Assembly: GCA_964502735.1 (NCBI GenBank)
Contig: CAZCYD010000044.1
Location: forward strand, 1-26,277
Length of the DNA: 26,277 bases
Direction of reading: 5' to 3'
DNA from: JACKAN01 sp964502735
GTDB lineage: Bacteria > Bdellovibrionota > Bdellovibrionia > Bdellovibrionales > UBA1609
Every line of letters begins with the position of its first letter. The first letter of the stretch is position 1. Both the position numbers and the translations under genes were made by a program. The notes under the pieces are model-generated. The model had not been told where the DNA came from. It made no database searches and saw only the letters and a list, made by a program, of their open reading frames with translations. Shown piece by piece: positions 16,766 to 25,490 of this stretch.

Positions 16766-17282
16766 TTCATTTTTATTTTTTCTCTGCCTCTTTATTTCTG
16801 CATGTCAATCTACAGGTGCTTTTCACTTGAAAACTTTTCCTGGCGCAAAACAAGACAAAGCGCACAATCTCCATATCATCCAGGTAAATTCGGATCGCGT
16901 GCGACAAAATTGCTTTTTTCTTAATGCTGAAGCTGAGAATAACTGGAGACATCAATACTTCATGTACATTTTAAATGACAAAAATGAAGTTTTGGAAATT
17001 ATGCAACCAACGCACCTGGATAAGGACTCCTGCGATTCTCAATTTCATAAAATTGAAAAGCTATTGCGATCGGATTCAAAAGTGAGCGTATGCGTTCGTG
17101 ACGAATTGAAAAAGTACATTCAAAATTCCGAAAACCAAAAAGAAGGGATTCAATTTGGCTCTCTAGGTAATCATCAGGTTAATTATAATCCGCTAACCTT
17201 AGATTCTGTTTGTAACTCAAAAAAATGCTTCAGCAATAATGAGGTCTGGGTCAATACCTGCCCTGGATTCGTGAAATATTAA
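16746..17282 (+). CDS. Lipoprotein, possible immunity partner of the transglycosylase
   Basis: A 178-aa protein. A hydrophobic signal is followed by the lipobox FISAC with Cys20, and Gln at +2 suggests outer-membrane sorting. The mature part is polar with four more cysteines (two in CNSKKC-like spacing near the C-terminus). No family is recognised. GGGAGG precedes ATG 16746 by about 3 bases and the in-frame GTG at 16749 by 6 bases, so either may be used. It overlaps the transglycosylase gene by 20 bases. A periplasm-facing lipoprotein coupled to a peptidoglycan hydrolase is the layout of an immunity protein, but that is inference. Confidence 0.75.
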   Translation: MVNLKSNSFLFFLCLFISACQSTGAFHLKTFPGAKQDKAHNLHIIQVNSDRVRQNCFFLNAEAENNWRHQYFMYILNDKNEVLEIMQPTHLDKDSCDSQFHKIEKLLRSDSKVSVCVRDELKKYIQNSENQKEGIQFGSLGNHQVNYNPLTLDSVCNSKKCFSNNEVWVNTCPGFVKY

Positions 17283-17304
17283 CTTCTCTTTCTTTCCCCA
17301 ACGA

Positions 17305-18180
17305 CTAATTGCAAATCACTTTCACTGATGATTGCTGCCCTTCAAAATACGCCTTTGTCTCGTTGCAAATTGGCCCCTGGCTTCCCAAGTCTAAATATTT
17401 TAATGATGGTGAGTGCGGGCTATAAATAGCTCCCTTTAGAGGAATATTTTTAGCAGAAACTCGAGTGATTAGCTTATTATTTAACAAGCCCTCCAAATCT
17501 GTTATTGGATTATTGTCGACAATAACAGACCACAATTTAGTCAATTTATAAAGTGGACTTAAATCTTCAATCTCGTTATTGGCTAAGTTTAAATTCTCTA
17601 ATTGCTCTATATAAGAAAAGGGTGTTAGCTCTCTAATTTGAGAGCCATTAATGTTTATATATTTTAAGTCTTTGGACTCAACGTCACAGCTTTCATATCT
17701 CAGAGACTCCAATATTTTGTCCAGAGTTCTCTGCTCTTCAACTGAATGGTCGGCATAGCGACAATAGTCTTTAAAACTGGCCACTCGGCACTCGGCTGTG
17801 TTTAGGTCTTTGACTCTATTTATAATAGCTTTTGGGTAGTGCTGTCTAATTCTATCCGCAGATCCTCCAACTTTAAAACTAACCTCACCACTGGCTCTTA
17901 CATAAAGCGAATCTATTGTGGACAAAGTCTCCCCTACGACATCACAGTAATAAGAATCACAATATTCAAGTCTCACATGAACCTCAGGACAAAACATATC
18001 CTTGGGTCGTTGATTAATGTAAGTGACTTCGACCTCACTTCTATCCTGAGCAATGTTTGAAACAACTAATATATCCGCCCAGGCAGTAGATATTAACAAC
18101 AACTGGATTGACACGGATAAAACCAATTTTTTCATACTCGCAACTTTTATACTTACAACTTTTTCAATCACTGCTTTCAT
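17305..18180 (-). CDS. Exported leucine-rich-repeat protein, last gene of the secreted operon
   Basis: About 291 aa from the ATG at 18180, which has AGAGGGA 7 bases upstream; an in-frame GTG lies two codons earlier and Met at 18135 would give a compact signal peptide. The hydrophobic run and AWA-DI cleavage site are clear. A cysteine-rich N-terminal domain has C, C and C within about 15 residues (FCPEVHV, EYCDSYYC). The C-terminal half carries about four leucine-rich repeats of the internalin type, with the pattern LxxLNLANNxIxDLxPL. Such repeats bind other proteins. It converges on the lipoprotein gene with only 22 bases between them. It starts 12 bases after the stop of the preceding lipoprotein gene, so it belongs to the seven-gene operon. 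Confidence 0.78.
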   Translation of the reverse strand: MKAVIEKVVSIKVASMKKLVLSVSIQLLLISTAWADILVVSNIAQDRSEVEVTYINQRPKDMFCPEVHVRLEYCDSYYCDVVGETLSTIDSLYVRASGEVSFKVGGSADRIRQHYPKAIINRVKDLNTAECRVASFKDYCRYADHSVEEQRTLDKILESLRYESCDVESKDLKYININGSQIRELTPFSYIEQLENLNLANNEIEDLSPLYKLTKLWSVIVDNNPITDLEGLLNNKLITRVSAKNIPLKGAIYSPHSPSLKYLDLGSQGPICNETKAYFEGQQSSVKVICN

Positions 18181-18192
18181 ACACACATCCCT

Positions 18193-18597
18193 CTACTGAC
18201 AATTTAGAATATCTTTCATACTTTGAACGGTTAAGTTCTTAGGTCGACAGTGGTCCAAATCAGACATTTTTAGCACCCACTGCGGATAATTTTTATTTTC
18301 ATTAATTTTTTTTATGCCTAACCCTTTAAAACTCTCAAACACTGTAGCACTCATCAAAGTTAAAAATTTATTTTGTTCTTCAGAACAATTTTTTATTTGT
18401 TTTTCTCCAAAGCTTTCCCAATTTTTGTCTAGATGAGATAAAAATAATTTTTCTTGCAGTTCAGTTAATTTAAATGAACATGACTCTGTAGACTCCTTAT
18501 TTATTTTTTTATTTTCTACAGATTGATCGGGATTATAGCTCTTGGATTCACCACAAGCGGCAAAAACTAAAAAAACAAAATAGACTAAACACTTCAA
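18193..18597 (-). CDS. Small lipoprotein in the secreted operon, unknown function
   Basis: About 134 aa. I place the start at the TTG at 18597 because GGAGG lies 6 bases before it; the longer ORF begins at another TTG (18603) directly abutting that GGAGG. The signal ends with the lipobox FAAC, then Gly and a polar asparagine/lysine-rich linker. The mature domain is helical with a few cysteines (ESCSF, IKNCSEE, DHCRP, LNC), enough for two disulfides. The gene overlaps the end of the 163-aa gene; the ribosome binding site lies inside that gene's last codons. Confidence 0.7.
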   Translation of the reverse strand: MKCLVYFVFLVFAACGESKSYNPDQSVENKKINKESTESCSFKLTELQEKLFLSHLDKNWESFGEKQIKNCSEEQNKFLTLMSATVFESFKGLGIKKINENKNYPQWVLKMSDLDHCRPKNLTVQSMKDILNCQ

Positions 18598-18599
18598 AA

Positions 18600-19091
18600 T
18601 CAACCTCCAAACAGACTTGGTTTACAAGTTACTCTATGGTTTTTTTCTGGAATTAGCGATCTTTCTCCCATACTAAAATAAATCAAATTGCCAAAATAGT
18701 CATAGTTGGCTTTAACAAATTGACTTACAACAGCCCCTGGAAACTGGTAGTGGTCTTGATAGAAAAAATCTTCGACCTTGTTATTAGTGTTCTGTAAGCA
18801 GAAAGATTCAATCTCAAATGTTTGCAACTCAAAATGGCAGTTTAATGGGTCCCGTTCGCAGATGTAGTCGTCTTGAACTTCGACTAAATATCGATACACC
18901 TCATCTTTTTCAACTTTAACGACATTAAGACTACAATTGTGAAGACTCTCAACCTGCAACAGTGTCTCCAACAACTCCGCTAAACTTTTTCCCTTGCAGC
19001 TTGTTTCTATTTTAAGAACTTCATCTCCAGTAAAATCACCAAGTGTTATGTTACAGAACGTAAATGTTAAATAAAATAGCCAAAGTCTCAT
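18600..19091 (-). CDS. Small exported cysteine-rich protein in the secreted operon
   Basis: A 163-aa protein. Residues 1-18 form a signal peptide ending TLG-DF. The mature part has six cysteines spread across it (SC, NC, YIC, NC, FC, TC), pointing to an oxidised, extracytoplasmic domain. No family is recognised. AGGAA precedes the ATG by 6 bases. The ATG overlaps the stop of the 285-aa gene as ATGA. Confidence 0.7.
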   Translation of the reverse strand: MRLWLFYLTFTFCNITLGDFTGDEVLKIETSCKGKSLAELLETLLQVESLHNCSLNVVKVEKDEVYRYLVEVQDDYICERDPLNCHFELQTFEIESFCLQNTNNKVEDFFYQDHYQFPGAVVSQFVKANYDYFGNLIYFSMGERSLIPEKNHRVTCKPSLFGG

Positions 19092-19945
19092 AAATGTTTC
19101 CTGCCTATTCGACCACCATTTTTTCCTATACCCTCTGAGAGCACCTTAAGGTCTAAAGTCAAAAGCTCCTTCTTCTTACATCTGTGCCAATTGTAGTCAG
19201 AGACCGACAGGCAGTCTTTGCCACGACAGGATGAAAACACAAATTCATTTTTCTCACAGTGGGAAAGAATAAAAAGTTTCACGAAAGATTCTAAACAAAT
19301 TTCTCCAGCACTTAACTCAAAACTCACAATCCAACCATCTTCAGCCTGATCAATCTTTACAGGTAAATATTCAAATTTTTTATTAGCGCTAATTTCCATT
19401 TTTCCTAATACATAAACACCTACTCCATTAACTCCTGTGGCATCTAAATCTAGTGTTTGACTAGGAATAAACCCATTCACTCTCAGTATTTTTTTACCCA
19501 TTTTCTCTACATAACTTGTATTGAGCTTATTCGAAATGTAACGCATAGAATCTTCATAAAGACTAAGGATTGAACTGCTATTTAAATAAGTTGGCAAATT
19601 ATCGTTTAAATCATTGTCCAATTTAATAGTTGATTGAAAAGTCTCCAAAAAATTATGCTCATAAATCTGCTGATATTCAGCTATTAGAGTTGGCAACTCA
19701 CTAAACCTCCTTTTTACATGTGAACAGGTCATTTGCTCTTCAACAGAAACAATTAGCTCAGTGCTCAAATATGCAATAATACCCATTGGCTCTTGATCTA
19801 AAACAGCAAAAACAGAGTTCACAGAGCTGGAAGACTTATAATCAGGTGTTACTTTGTTTAAATATCTGCCCTCCAGTCGAGCCTCACTTTGTGGGGAGCT
19901 CACCAAAGTTAGCAAAAAACATAAAAATATATATTTATTGAGCAC
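19088..19945 (-). CDS. Exported protein of unknown function in the secreted operon
   Basis: A 285-aa protein starting at a GTG directly after the stop codon of the 574-aa gene (no gap). AAGGGGA lies 6 bases upstream, so the start is well supported. The signal peptide ends near SEA-RL. The central part is mixed helix and strand; the C-terminal 70 residues contain a cysteine cluster (SHCEKNE, SSCRGKDC, HRCKKK) and a basic glycine-rich tail. No known domain is recognised. Confidence 0.72.
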   Translation of the reverse strand: MLNKYIFLCFLLTLVSSPQSEARLEGRYLNKVTPDYKSSSSVNSVFAVLDQEPMGIIAYLSTELIVSVEEQMTCSHVKRRFSELPTLIAEYQQIYEHNFLETFQSTIKLDNDLNDNLPTYLNSSSILSLYEDSMRYISNKLNTSYVEKMGKKILRVNGFIPSQTLDLDATGVNGVGVYVLGKMEISANKKFEYLPVKIDQAEDGWIVSFELSAGEICLESFVKLFILSHCEKNEFVFSSCRGKDCLSVSDYNWHRCKKKELLTLDLKVLSEGIGKNGGRIGRKHL

Positions 19946-21670
19946 TTAAATTCCCCTTGGCTCAAAAACTTGGCTATTCGAGTGTTTCGACATCTTAGAA
20001 TCGCGAATTTCAATTTTTTCTTTAGCCTTAACTATTTTTATCATATTCGCTTCCTGCACACTTCCACCAAATAAGGCACTACCTAAATCCAAAATCATCC
20101 CTGCCGCCCGACAATAAGAATGTGGGCACTCTTTTACGATCTTTGATGCACCTTCTGCTGCAGAGCCTCCCCCCTCTAAAAGGGCCACCTGCTCACTAGA
20201 CAAATAACTTTTAGCCACTTTTGTTAACGCGGCATCAGCCAGCTCTTTTTTAAAGTCCAGCGCCATCTGCACAGGGTCTACAAACTTGTGGTCGCCATCT
20301 TGAGAGGTTATCTCAATGTCTATCCACTTACTGGCTTCGGACTGTTCAAAAAGTGAATTCAGCGTTCTAGTCTTAAATAAACCAGATTTCGAATTTATAT
20401 TTTTATGAATTAACTGATAAAAATGATTTTCTTCAAATGCGACTTTGATATTTCTATCGGCTTGCAGCTCGTATTCATAAGACACTGTTGGCTTTAATAG
20501 ACTTGCAATGTCAGAAGCTTTTAAATGACTTGGCTCATGAACTCCTTTTTGCCTCGCCATTTTGCAAACCGATAAACGGTTGAGGACAATATTCCCCCCC
20601 ACTCCTTGACCAAAAAACTTGTTAGCTTCAGCAACCCCCTTGGCAGCTAAATCTGTAGAGACAAGTGCATCTTCGCTCCTATGCACAGACAACCCATTAA
20701 TGTGAGATTGCAAAATTACAGGGAACCCTGCTGTTTTGCCGTTTTCAATCAGTTGAAAGCTTATTTTTGTCGACTTGAGTGGCATTTGCACAAACTCAAC
20801 CTGATTTGTCAAATGTGTATTAGCCTCAACAAAGTCAGTTCTTAGATCTTCAAAGGTACTCAAAAAATTCACACCCATGACGCCGCCAACCTCGGAGGAT
20901 TCACTGTCAATTTGTTGATTTAATAACCTCTGGTAACCCATAAGGGATGTTGCCAGATTTTGTTTAAGTTTTTTATAATCTTTATTATCTCTAGTAGATC
21001 TCGCTAACCATAACTCAACTCTTTTTTCACATAAATCTAAACGGGATTCGTTTGTCTCTTTCAGATTTTTTGCATGATTTAATATTGACTCTACTTTAGA
21101 AATCTTTTCTTTTACATCCTCAATATCAAATCCTATCAATGTACAAAACACACTATTAGTGCCATTTTCTTTTTCACAATTTATTTTTTCTTTCTCCAAC
21201 TTTTGAAGTTCACCCTCTAAAATTGACAATTGACCATTGGTTATTAAAATACGGTCTTCCATAGAAAAGACCTGCTCTGATATCCGATCACAATCACTGC
21301 GCATATCTCTTAATTTGTGGTCGTTTTTTTCTACGCTCTCTTCTTCTTTAGAAATCTCATTTCTTATCTGTTCAATTTCACCCATACTTTGGGTAATAAA
21401 ATTTAATAAACCTTGTGTTCCCTGACATAAAGAAGAATCCAATGAGCTTACGATATTGCTGTATTCCACATAACCTTTTTCTGGAGGTAATATATAGGCC
21501 TTGTTACAATCCGCACTCATATAATAACCACTACTCCCTGGAGGAGATTTAATACTAGACCGAACCGTACAGTTTGAATATTTTTTGGGAGCCGCTTCAA
21601 CATTTCCCATACTCATTGTAGACCCAATCACACAAAAACTTATATAAGATAAAAGCTTTAAATTTAGCAT
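19946..21670 (-). CDS. Exported coiled-coil protein, paralogue of the 520-aa operon protein
   Basis: A 574-aa protein. The signal peptide ends VEA-AP. Residues 34-82 form a small cysteine domain with Cys34, Cys55 and Cys82 and the motif GYYMSADCNKAYILPP. Residues about 95-225 form a long charged coiled coil. The remainder is a mixed domain ending in a disordered tail. The motif and the exact Cys-x26-Cys spacing recur in the 520-aa protein two genes upstream (104 and 131), so they are diverged paralogues. The coiled coil is longer here. AGGGGAG lies 6 bases before the ATG. A structural or scaffold role in the envelope is plausible, but not shown. Confidence 0.75.
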   Translation of the reverse strand: MLNLKLLSYISFCVIGSTMSMGNVEAAPKKYSNCTVRSSIKSPPGSSGYYMSADCNKAYILPPEKGYVEYSNIVSSLDSSLCQGTQGLLNFITQSMGEIEQIRNEISKEEESVEKNDHKLRDMRSDCDRISEQVFSMEDRILITNGQLSILEGELQKLEKEKINCEKENGTNSVFCTLIGFDIEDVKEKISKVESILNHAKNLKETNESRLDLCEKRVELWLARSTRDNKDYKKLKQNLATSLMGYQRLLNQQIDSESSEVGGVMGVNFLSTFEDLRTDFVEANTHLTNQVEFVQMPLKSTKISFQLIENGKTAGFPVILQSHINGLSVHRSEDALVSTDLAAKGVAEANKFFGQGVGGNIVLNRLSVCKMARQKGVHEPSHLKASDIASLLKPTVSYEYELQADRNIKVAFEENHFYQLIHKNINSKSGLFKTRTLNSLFEQSEASKWIDIEITSQDGDHKFVDPVQMALDFKKELADAALTKVAKSYLSSEQVALLEGGGSAAEGASKIVKECPHSYCRAAGMILDLGSALFGGSVQEANMIKIVKAKEKIEIRDSKMSKHSNSQVFEPRGI

Positions 21671-21681
21671 TGCTAACTCCC

Positions 21682-22698
21682 CTATTGAAATAATGCATCC
21701 AGCTCGAATTCTGTAGTATCATTAAAGTCAAATGCATCTCGATATAAAGACTTTTCTATTTGATGGGCCTGTTGTTCATTAAGTCGAACTGGCAGTCCAC
21801 TAGTCATATTGACTACACCTGACAAAAGTTTAAAAAACTCATCATTTTCAAAATCACTCATTTTAATATTTTTATCGGCCAAAATTTGCGCCAGATATCC
21901 TACTGAAGTAACTAGTTGAATCTGCGATTTTCTCTGAACCAAAGCTTCTGTCTTTGCCAAACTTAAAATGTCATTTCTTTTTAAATTTAGCTGTTGAGAT
22001 ATAGAGGCAATCACTTCACGACTGAGAGTCACCTTTAAGGGAGTGATTTTTTCGTCAAAATACTTTCTCTGACTCCCTTTTAAAGACACATGAATACTAA
22101 CTTGGCCTCTTAGAAGATCACAGTACAAAAACTCATATTTGGACACGTCTTCAAAGTGGCCCACTTCGCTGGAGCGTCCAGGAGCTAACTCTAGCATCCT
22201 TTTTATATCGGTTTCTGCCTTTGCCAATAAATCATCATTTTTTAAACTTAGAGACCCTGAGTTCCAAACTATTTTTTTAACTTCGATTTCCTCTACAAGA
22301 GCTTTTGTTAAATTCGTCAAATTCTTGATTCTATATCCTTTTTTTTCTAATTTTTTAGACAAGGGCAACTCTAGCCTCTCTAGTTCTCTAAAGTTATCAA
22401 AAAATTTCCATTTGATTTTTCTATTAGAGTTTATATTCATTAACCCTAGGGCGTATGTAGTGGGGTCATCTCGCAAAACCTTGTCAACAAAATTGCAAAT
22501 ACCAATATTGTCTCCATCTACTTCTAAAGAAGTTTGAAAATGATCTACAACACTGGTTGTATACTGACCAGTATACACATTTACATTCAAGACCAAATTT
22601 TTTCTCAAAACTGAATCGTAAATTTCAACGTCGATATTCTCGGCATAGCCACAAATAGAAAACATGACTGCAGATAGAAAAATTATTAACTTACACAT
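21682..22698 (-). CDS. Exported protein of unknown function in the secreted operon
   Basis: About 338 aa from the ATG at 22698, which has GGAG six bases upstream; an in-frame ATG at 22710 abuts the previous stop codon but lacks such a site. The signal peptide ends near GYA-EN. The first roughly 75 mature residues look beta-rich, and much of the rest is helical and charged. No family is recognised. The next gene begins 11 bases after its stop. Confidence 0.72.
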   Translation of the reverse strand: MCKLIIFLSAVMFSICGYAENIDVEIYDSVLRKNLVLNVNVYTGQYTTSVVDHFQTSLEVDGDNIGICNFVDKVLRDDPTTYALGLMNINSNRKIKWKFFDNFRELERLELPLSKKLEKKGYRIKNLTNLTKALVEEIEVKKIVWNSGSLSLKNDDLLAKAETDIKRMLELAPGRSSEVGHFEDVSKYEFLYCDLLRGQVSIHVSLKGSQRKYFDEKITPLKVTLSREVIASISQQLNLKRNDILSLAKTEALVQRKSQIQLVTSVGYLAQILADKNIKMSDFENDEFFKLLSGVVNMTSGLPVRLNEQQAHQIEKSLYRDAFDFNDTTEFELDALFQ

Positions 22699-22710
22699 GA
22701 TACTCTCCAT

Positions 22711-24273
22711 TCACATCTTAGGATTAAACGCAGTTGAATCTAACAAAGTGTGGTTTATATACTTTTGCACGCGCCCACTCTCGCTTTCGCCAACTAGTTC
22801 ACTTAAATATTTATCAAACTTATCACTATCAAATTTAGTTTCAGAAACATAGTAGGTGTGGTTATTACAAACTGTTTTACTCCAAAGAATATAATTCTTT
22901 TTGTGACAAACTCGAGTGAGTTTTGGCGTTGAAATTGTGTAATGTGCGCTCTGATAAATTGTATCTATTTTTTCTGATATCCGAGCCATAATACCGTCTA
23001 GAACCATCTTTTTTAAACCAATTTCATACTCTTCTTTTAACTCTTGAGCTTTGTCGCCACTAAAGGCTCCAGGGTTCATACTTACATGAACTTCTTCTGG
23101 AGTTACAGCTTCAAAAACAGCAGTTGAAGTTAGTGCTCTGCCCGAACTGTTTTTTAACAAACTCTTAATTGTTTCTTTAAACTTGCCAGTATTTATTTCA
23201 ATTTTATAAGTAGCTTTCGTTTGTACGGGGTAAAAGTATGTGTAAGTTGGGGCCATATAAGTGAATACAGTTTGGTTATTATTTTCAAGCGAATCCAAAG
23301 CACAATAGCCAAAACTACTCATTTCTAATTGTAGCGAAGCACTTTGACCCATAAGGGTCGCATCCCCCTTATAGCCAGCAACAAAGTCAGGAAAAGGCAA
23401 GCTTAAATCCTTTGTTAGCTCCCTAAGCTTAAGCCCTGAAACCCTGGAATCAATAATAGGCTTAGCTTCGATGGTCTCAAACAAACCTTGCCCATCTCTA
23501 GGGCTTGTCAATGGGGTACTATCTACGAGTTTAGCGCTTAGCAAACCCACCGATATTGGTAGGGGAACAACTGTTAGCCCAGGATTAGACTTTGCATAAG
23601 CTTGTACCCACCGGGTCCAATCTAAAGATATATTTGCAGAATAAGTTGCGGCGACATCACCCGAACTTATATTCTTTATATCTTGTTTCATGCGATTTAA
23701 TATTTTTAAAGCATAGGATATATTGGCAGTTGTTTTTTGTAGTTCTTCAAATAATTGGTTTCTTTCTTCTTCATCTCGCGTGGAGCTGATCTTTTCTAGA
23801 AGATTATTATTTTTATTTTCATTTTCCACTCTGTATTTAAAAACATCATTAACCATTCCAACAAGACTTCTAATGGGTCCGCAAAGAGAAGCAAATAAAG
23901 TTTCTCTAACTGAAGCCTCCTCAATGACCCCTATGCTAGGAGGTTTTACATAAAGCGTTTTACAATCTTCACTGGTTAAGTAGCCCCCGTCTCGATCATC
24001 AAAACTGTCGCCATTTAATGACTCTACAGGTTCAGGCTTATTAATCAGACAAGTCTCAGCCTCAGGACCAATATAGGGTAGATTTGTAGGTGAGTCGTTT
24101 GTTGACGCATAACTGGTGTTACTGATCATAGTTATACAAATTATAAGCGTATAAATAAAAATGCCTACAATAGCTTTAAACTTCATCCCGTTCATATTTT
24201 TGTGATATCCTCTATGCTTATCTACTCTGATGTCTTGTGACATAGAGCTTTGCCTTTTATATTTTTTTCCCAT
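22711..24273 (-). CDS. Exported protein, first gene of the seven-gene secreted operon
   Basis: A 520-aa protein. The ATG at 24273 has TGGAGAGGGT just upstream. A long basic N-region (about 32 residues) precedes the hydrophobic segment 33-50 and a cleavage site near SYA-ST; this tail could also leave the segment as a membrane anchor. Residues 75-131 form the cysteine domain shared with the 574-aa paralogue (Cys75, Cys104, Cys131; motif GGYLTSEDCKTLYVKPP). A helical stretch (about 140-200) and a larger mixed domain follow. Its stop codon lies 12 bases before the preferred start of the next gene. No known family is recognised. Confidence 0.75.
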   Translation of the reverse strand: MGKKYKRQSSMSQDIRVDKHRGYHKNMNGMKFKAIVGIFIYTLIICITMISNTSYASTNDSPTNLPYIGPEAETCLINKPEPVESLNGDSFDDRDGGYLTSEDCKTLYVKPPSIGVIEEASVRETLFASLCGPIRSLVGMVNDVFKYRVENENKNNNLLEKISSTRDEEERNQLFEELQKTTANISYALKILNRMKQDIKNISSGDVAATYSANISLDWTRWVQAYAKSNPGLTVVPLPISVGLLSAKLVDSTPLTSPRDGQGLFETIEAKPIIDSRVSGLKLRELTKDLSLPFPDFVAGYKGDATLMGQSASLQLEMSSFGYCALDSLENNNQTVFTYMAPTYTYFYPVQTKATYKIEINTGKFKETIKSLLKNSSGRALTSTAVFEAVTPEEVHVSMNPGAFSGDKAQELKEEYEIGLKKMVLDGIMARISEKIDTIYQSAHYTISTPKLTRVCHKKNYILWSKTVCNNHTYYVSETKFDSDKFDKYLSELVGESESGRVQKYINHTLLDSTAFNPKM

Positions 24274-24592
24274 ATACCCTCTCCACCACGGCGGCTTTGA
24301 ATTTCACTGATTTCAATTTATTAAAAAATATTGAATTCGCGGTCGCTCACATTGCAAATCCCAATATCGGGACCAACAACACAGCTAACAACGAGCCAAG
24401 ACTGCAAGCTCAATGCCACTAATAAATTCACTGGTAGGCTGTTCAAACTACAGATTATTCTTCATTTAAGATAAGTTTTGATTTCTATCTCTTATAATTT
24501 GGAACTGACTCTTCCAATTTCTTTCCTATTTCCTTCCTGTTTCTAATAAGAAATTCCATTTTCTAACAAGAGATTCCATAGTTTTGGATAAT
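24274..24592. other. 319-bp gene-free gap upstream of the secreted operon
   Basis: The gap separates two minus-strand genes and should carry the promoter of the seven-gene operon. I see no convincing -35/-10 pair; TTGCAA on the minus strand (about 24350) is followed by AT-rich sequence with only a poor -10. It holds a tandem 20-bp repeat at 24540-24579 and a 4-bp-stem dyad around 24359-24372. No ORF of interest and no RNA gene was recognised. Confidence 0.5.
24540..24579. repeat. Tandem 20-bp repeat, two copies
   Basis: 24540-24559 and 24560-24579 match at 18 of 20 positions (tttctaayaagaRattccat pattern). Each copy contains an internal TTCT-N4/5-AGA near-dyad. They lie just past the stop of the small exported protein gene and about 270 bases before the operon start. 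They could be paired protein-binding sites or a repeat remnant. Confidence 0.55.
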
Positions 24593-25117
24593 CTATAAGT
24601 AGGTGGTACGGGTTGAATTTATGTCAACGGGAACTAGGCGGACTTTGCTTAGGTCACAATGACCACCTTCTGAATTAATTAACCGACACATTTCCTGTTT
24701 AAATACTTTTTTAGCGATCTCATCATCTCCAGATTGACAAGGCAGGCTTCTAACAAAAAACTTTGCAACATGAGTCGTCAAACCTATAAAGCCAAAGGCA
24801 ATGGAGGCTGGAACTCCAGCTCCTCCTGTACAGGCTAAGCTGGCCAAGGCCGCAAATTCAAAGGTTATGCTAATCATATCCAATCCTTGCCACAAGTAGT
24901 CTCTTTCTATACACCTCAAGTTAGCTTTATATAGACTGTGAAACTCTGGAAAACTTTGCCCTAAAACAATATTATGCTCGAACTCAAATCGACTACTAAA
25001 ATCCATCTCGCTGATAAAATCAATTAAACAAATTTCAACTCCATCGTCTAAGCGATTAGCCTGAGCCTGCCAGGGTACGACTACCAAACTCACCCACACC
25101 ATTATTAAAAACCTCAT
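24593..25117 (-). CDS. Small exported protein, unknown function
   Basis: About 174 aa from the ATG at 25117; the longer ORF starts at a TTG whose next bases form the GGAG ribosome binding site, so that start is unlikely. The signal peptide ends QAQA-NR. The middle (about 85-125) is hydrophobic and rich in small residues (FAALASLACTGGAGVPASIAFG), and may insert into a membrane. Several cysteines could pair. It follows the immunity-like gene by 41 bases. Confidence 0.65.
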   Translation of the reverse strand: MRFLIMVWVSLVVVPWQAQANRLDDGVEICLIDFISEMDFSSRFEFEHNIVLGQSFPEFHSLYKANLRCIERDYLWQGLDMISITFEFAALASLACTGGAGVPASIAFGFIGLTTHVAKFFVRSLPCQSGDDEIAKKVFKQEMCRLINSEGGHCDLSKVRLVPVDINSTRTTYL

Positions 25118-25158
25118 GTCACCAATCTCCAAATTAGCATAATCCTATCCCTCACACT

Positions 25159-25488
25159 TCACTTCATAAATTCAATTTTCGTTACCTTGCCTGTTTCAAT
25201 GTCCACATAGCAGTCGTGCCCACTAGCTTCAAAAGCAATCAATTCATCATTAATAAAAAAAATCGATGTAAATAATGCTTTTGCATTAAAGTTGTGTTCA
25301 CTCGAATCTATTCTCCATTTGATACTTCCATCTGGATTTATCAAATAAACACCCTCACCCTCATTTGCATATGTTCGGATTACAACCCCACCCTTATGGG
25401 GCAAAATCTCTGCAATCCCACCATCAAACTTACCAACCACGACCCCATCTCTTATTAAATTTTCTTCTGAAAATGACCATTTACTCAT
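25159..25488 (-). CDS. Small cytoplasmic protein, immunity-like
   Basis: A 109-aa protein with no signal peptide. It is predicted largely beta-stranded, with repeated units such as VYLINPDGSIKWRID and CYVDIETGKVTKIE that look like beta-propeller blades or WD-like hairpins. It starts two bases after the stop of the toxin-like gene, with GAGGAG about 9 bases upstream lying inside that gene's last codons. This size, position and composition are what immunity proteins of polymorphic toxins show. The function is inferred from position only. Confidence 0.65.
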   Translation of the reverse strand: MSKWSFSEENLIRDGVVVGKFDGGIAEILPHKGGVVIRTYANEGEGVYLINPDGSIKWRIDSSEHNFNAKALFTSIFFINDELIAFEASGHDCYVDIETGKVTKIEFMK

Positions 25489-25490
25489 AA

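Noticed and set aside
24312..24335. TTCAAT...ATTGAA inverted repeat in the operon leader
   Set aside because: Six-base AT-only arms with a 12-base spacer in very AT-rich sequence are expected by chance.
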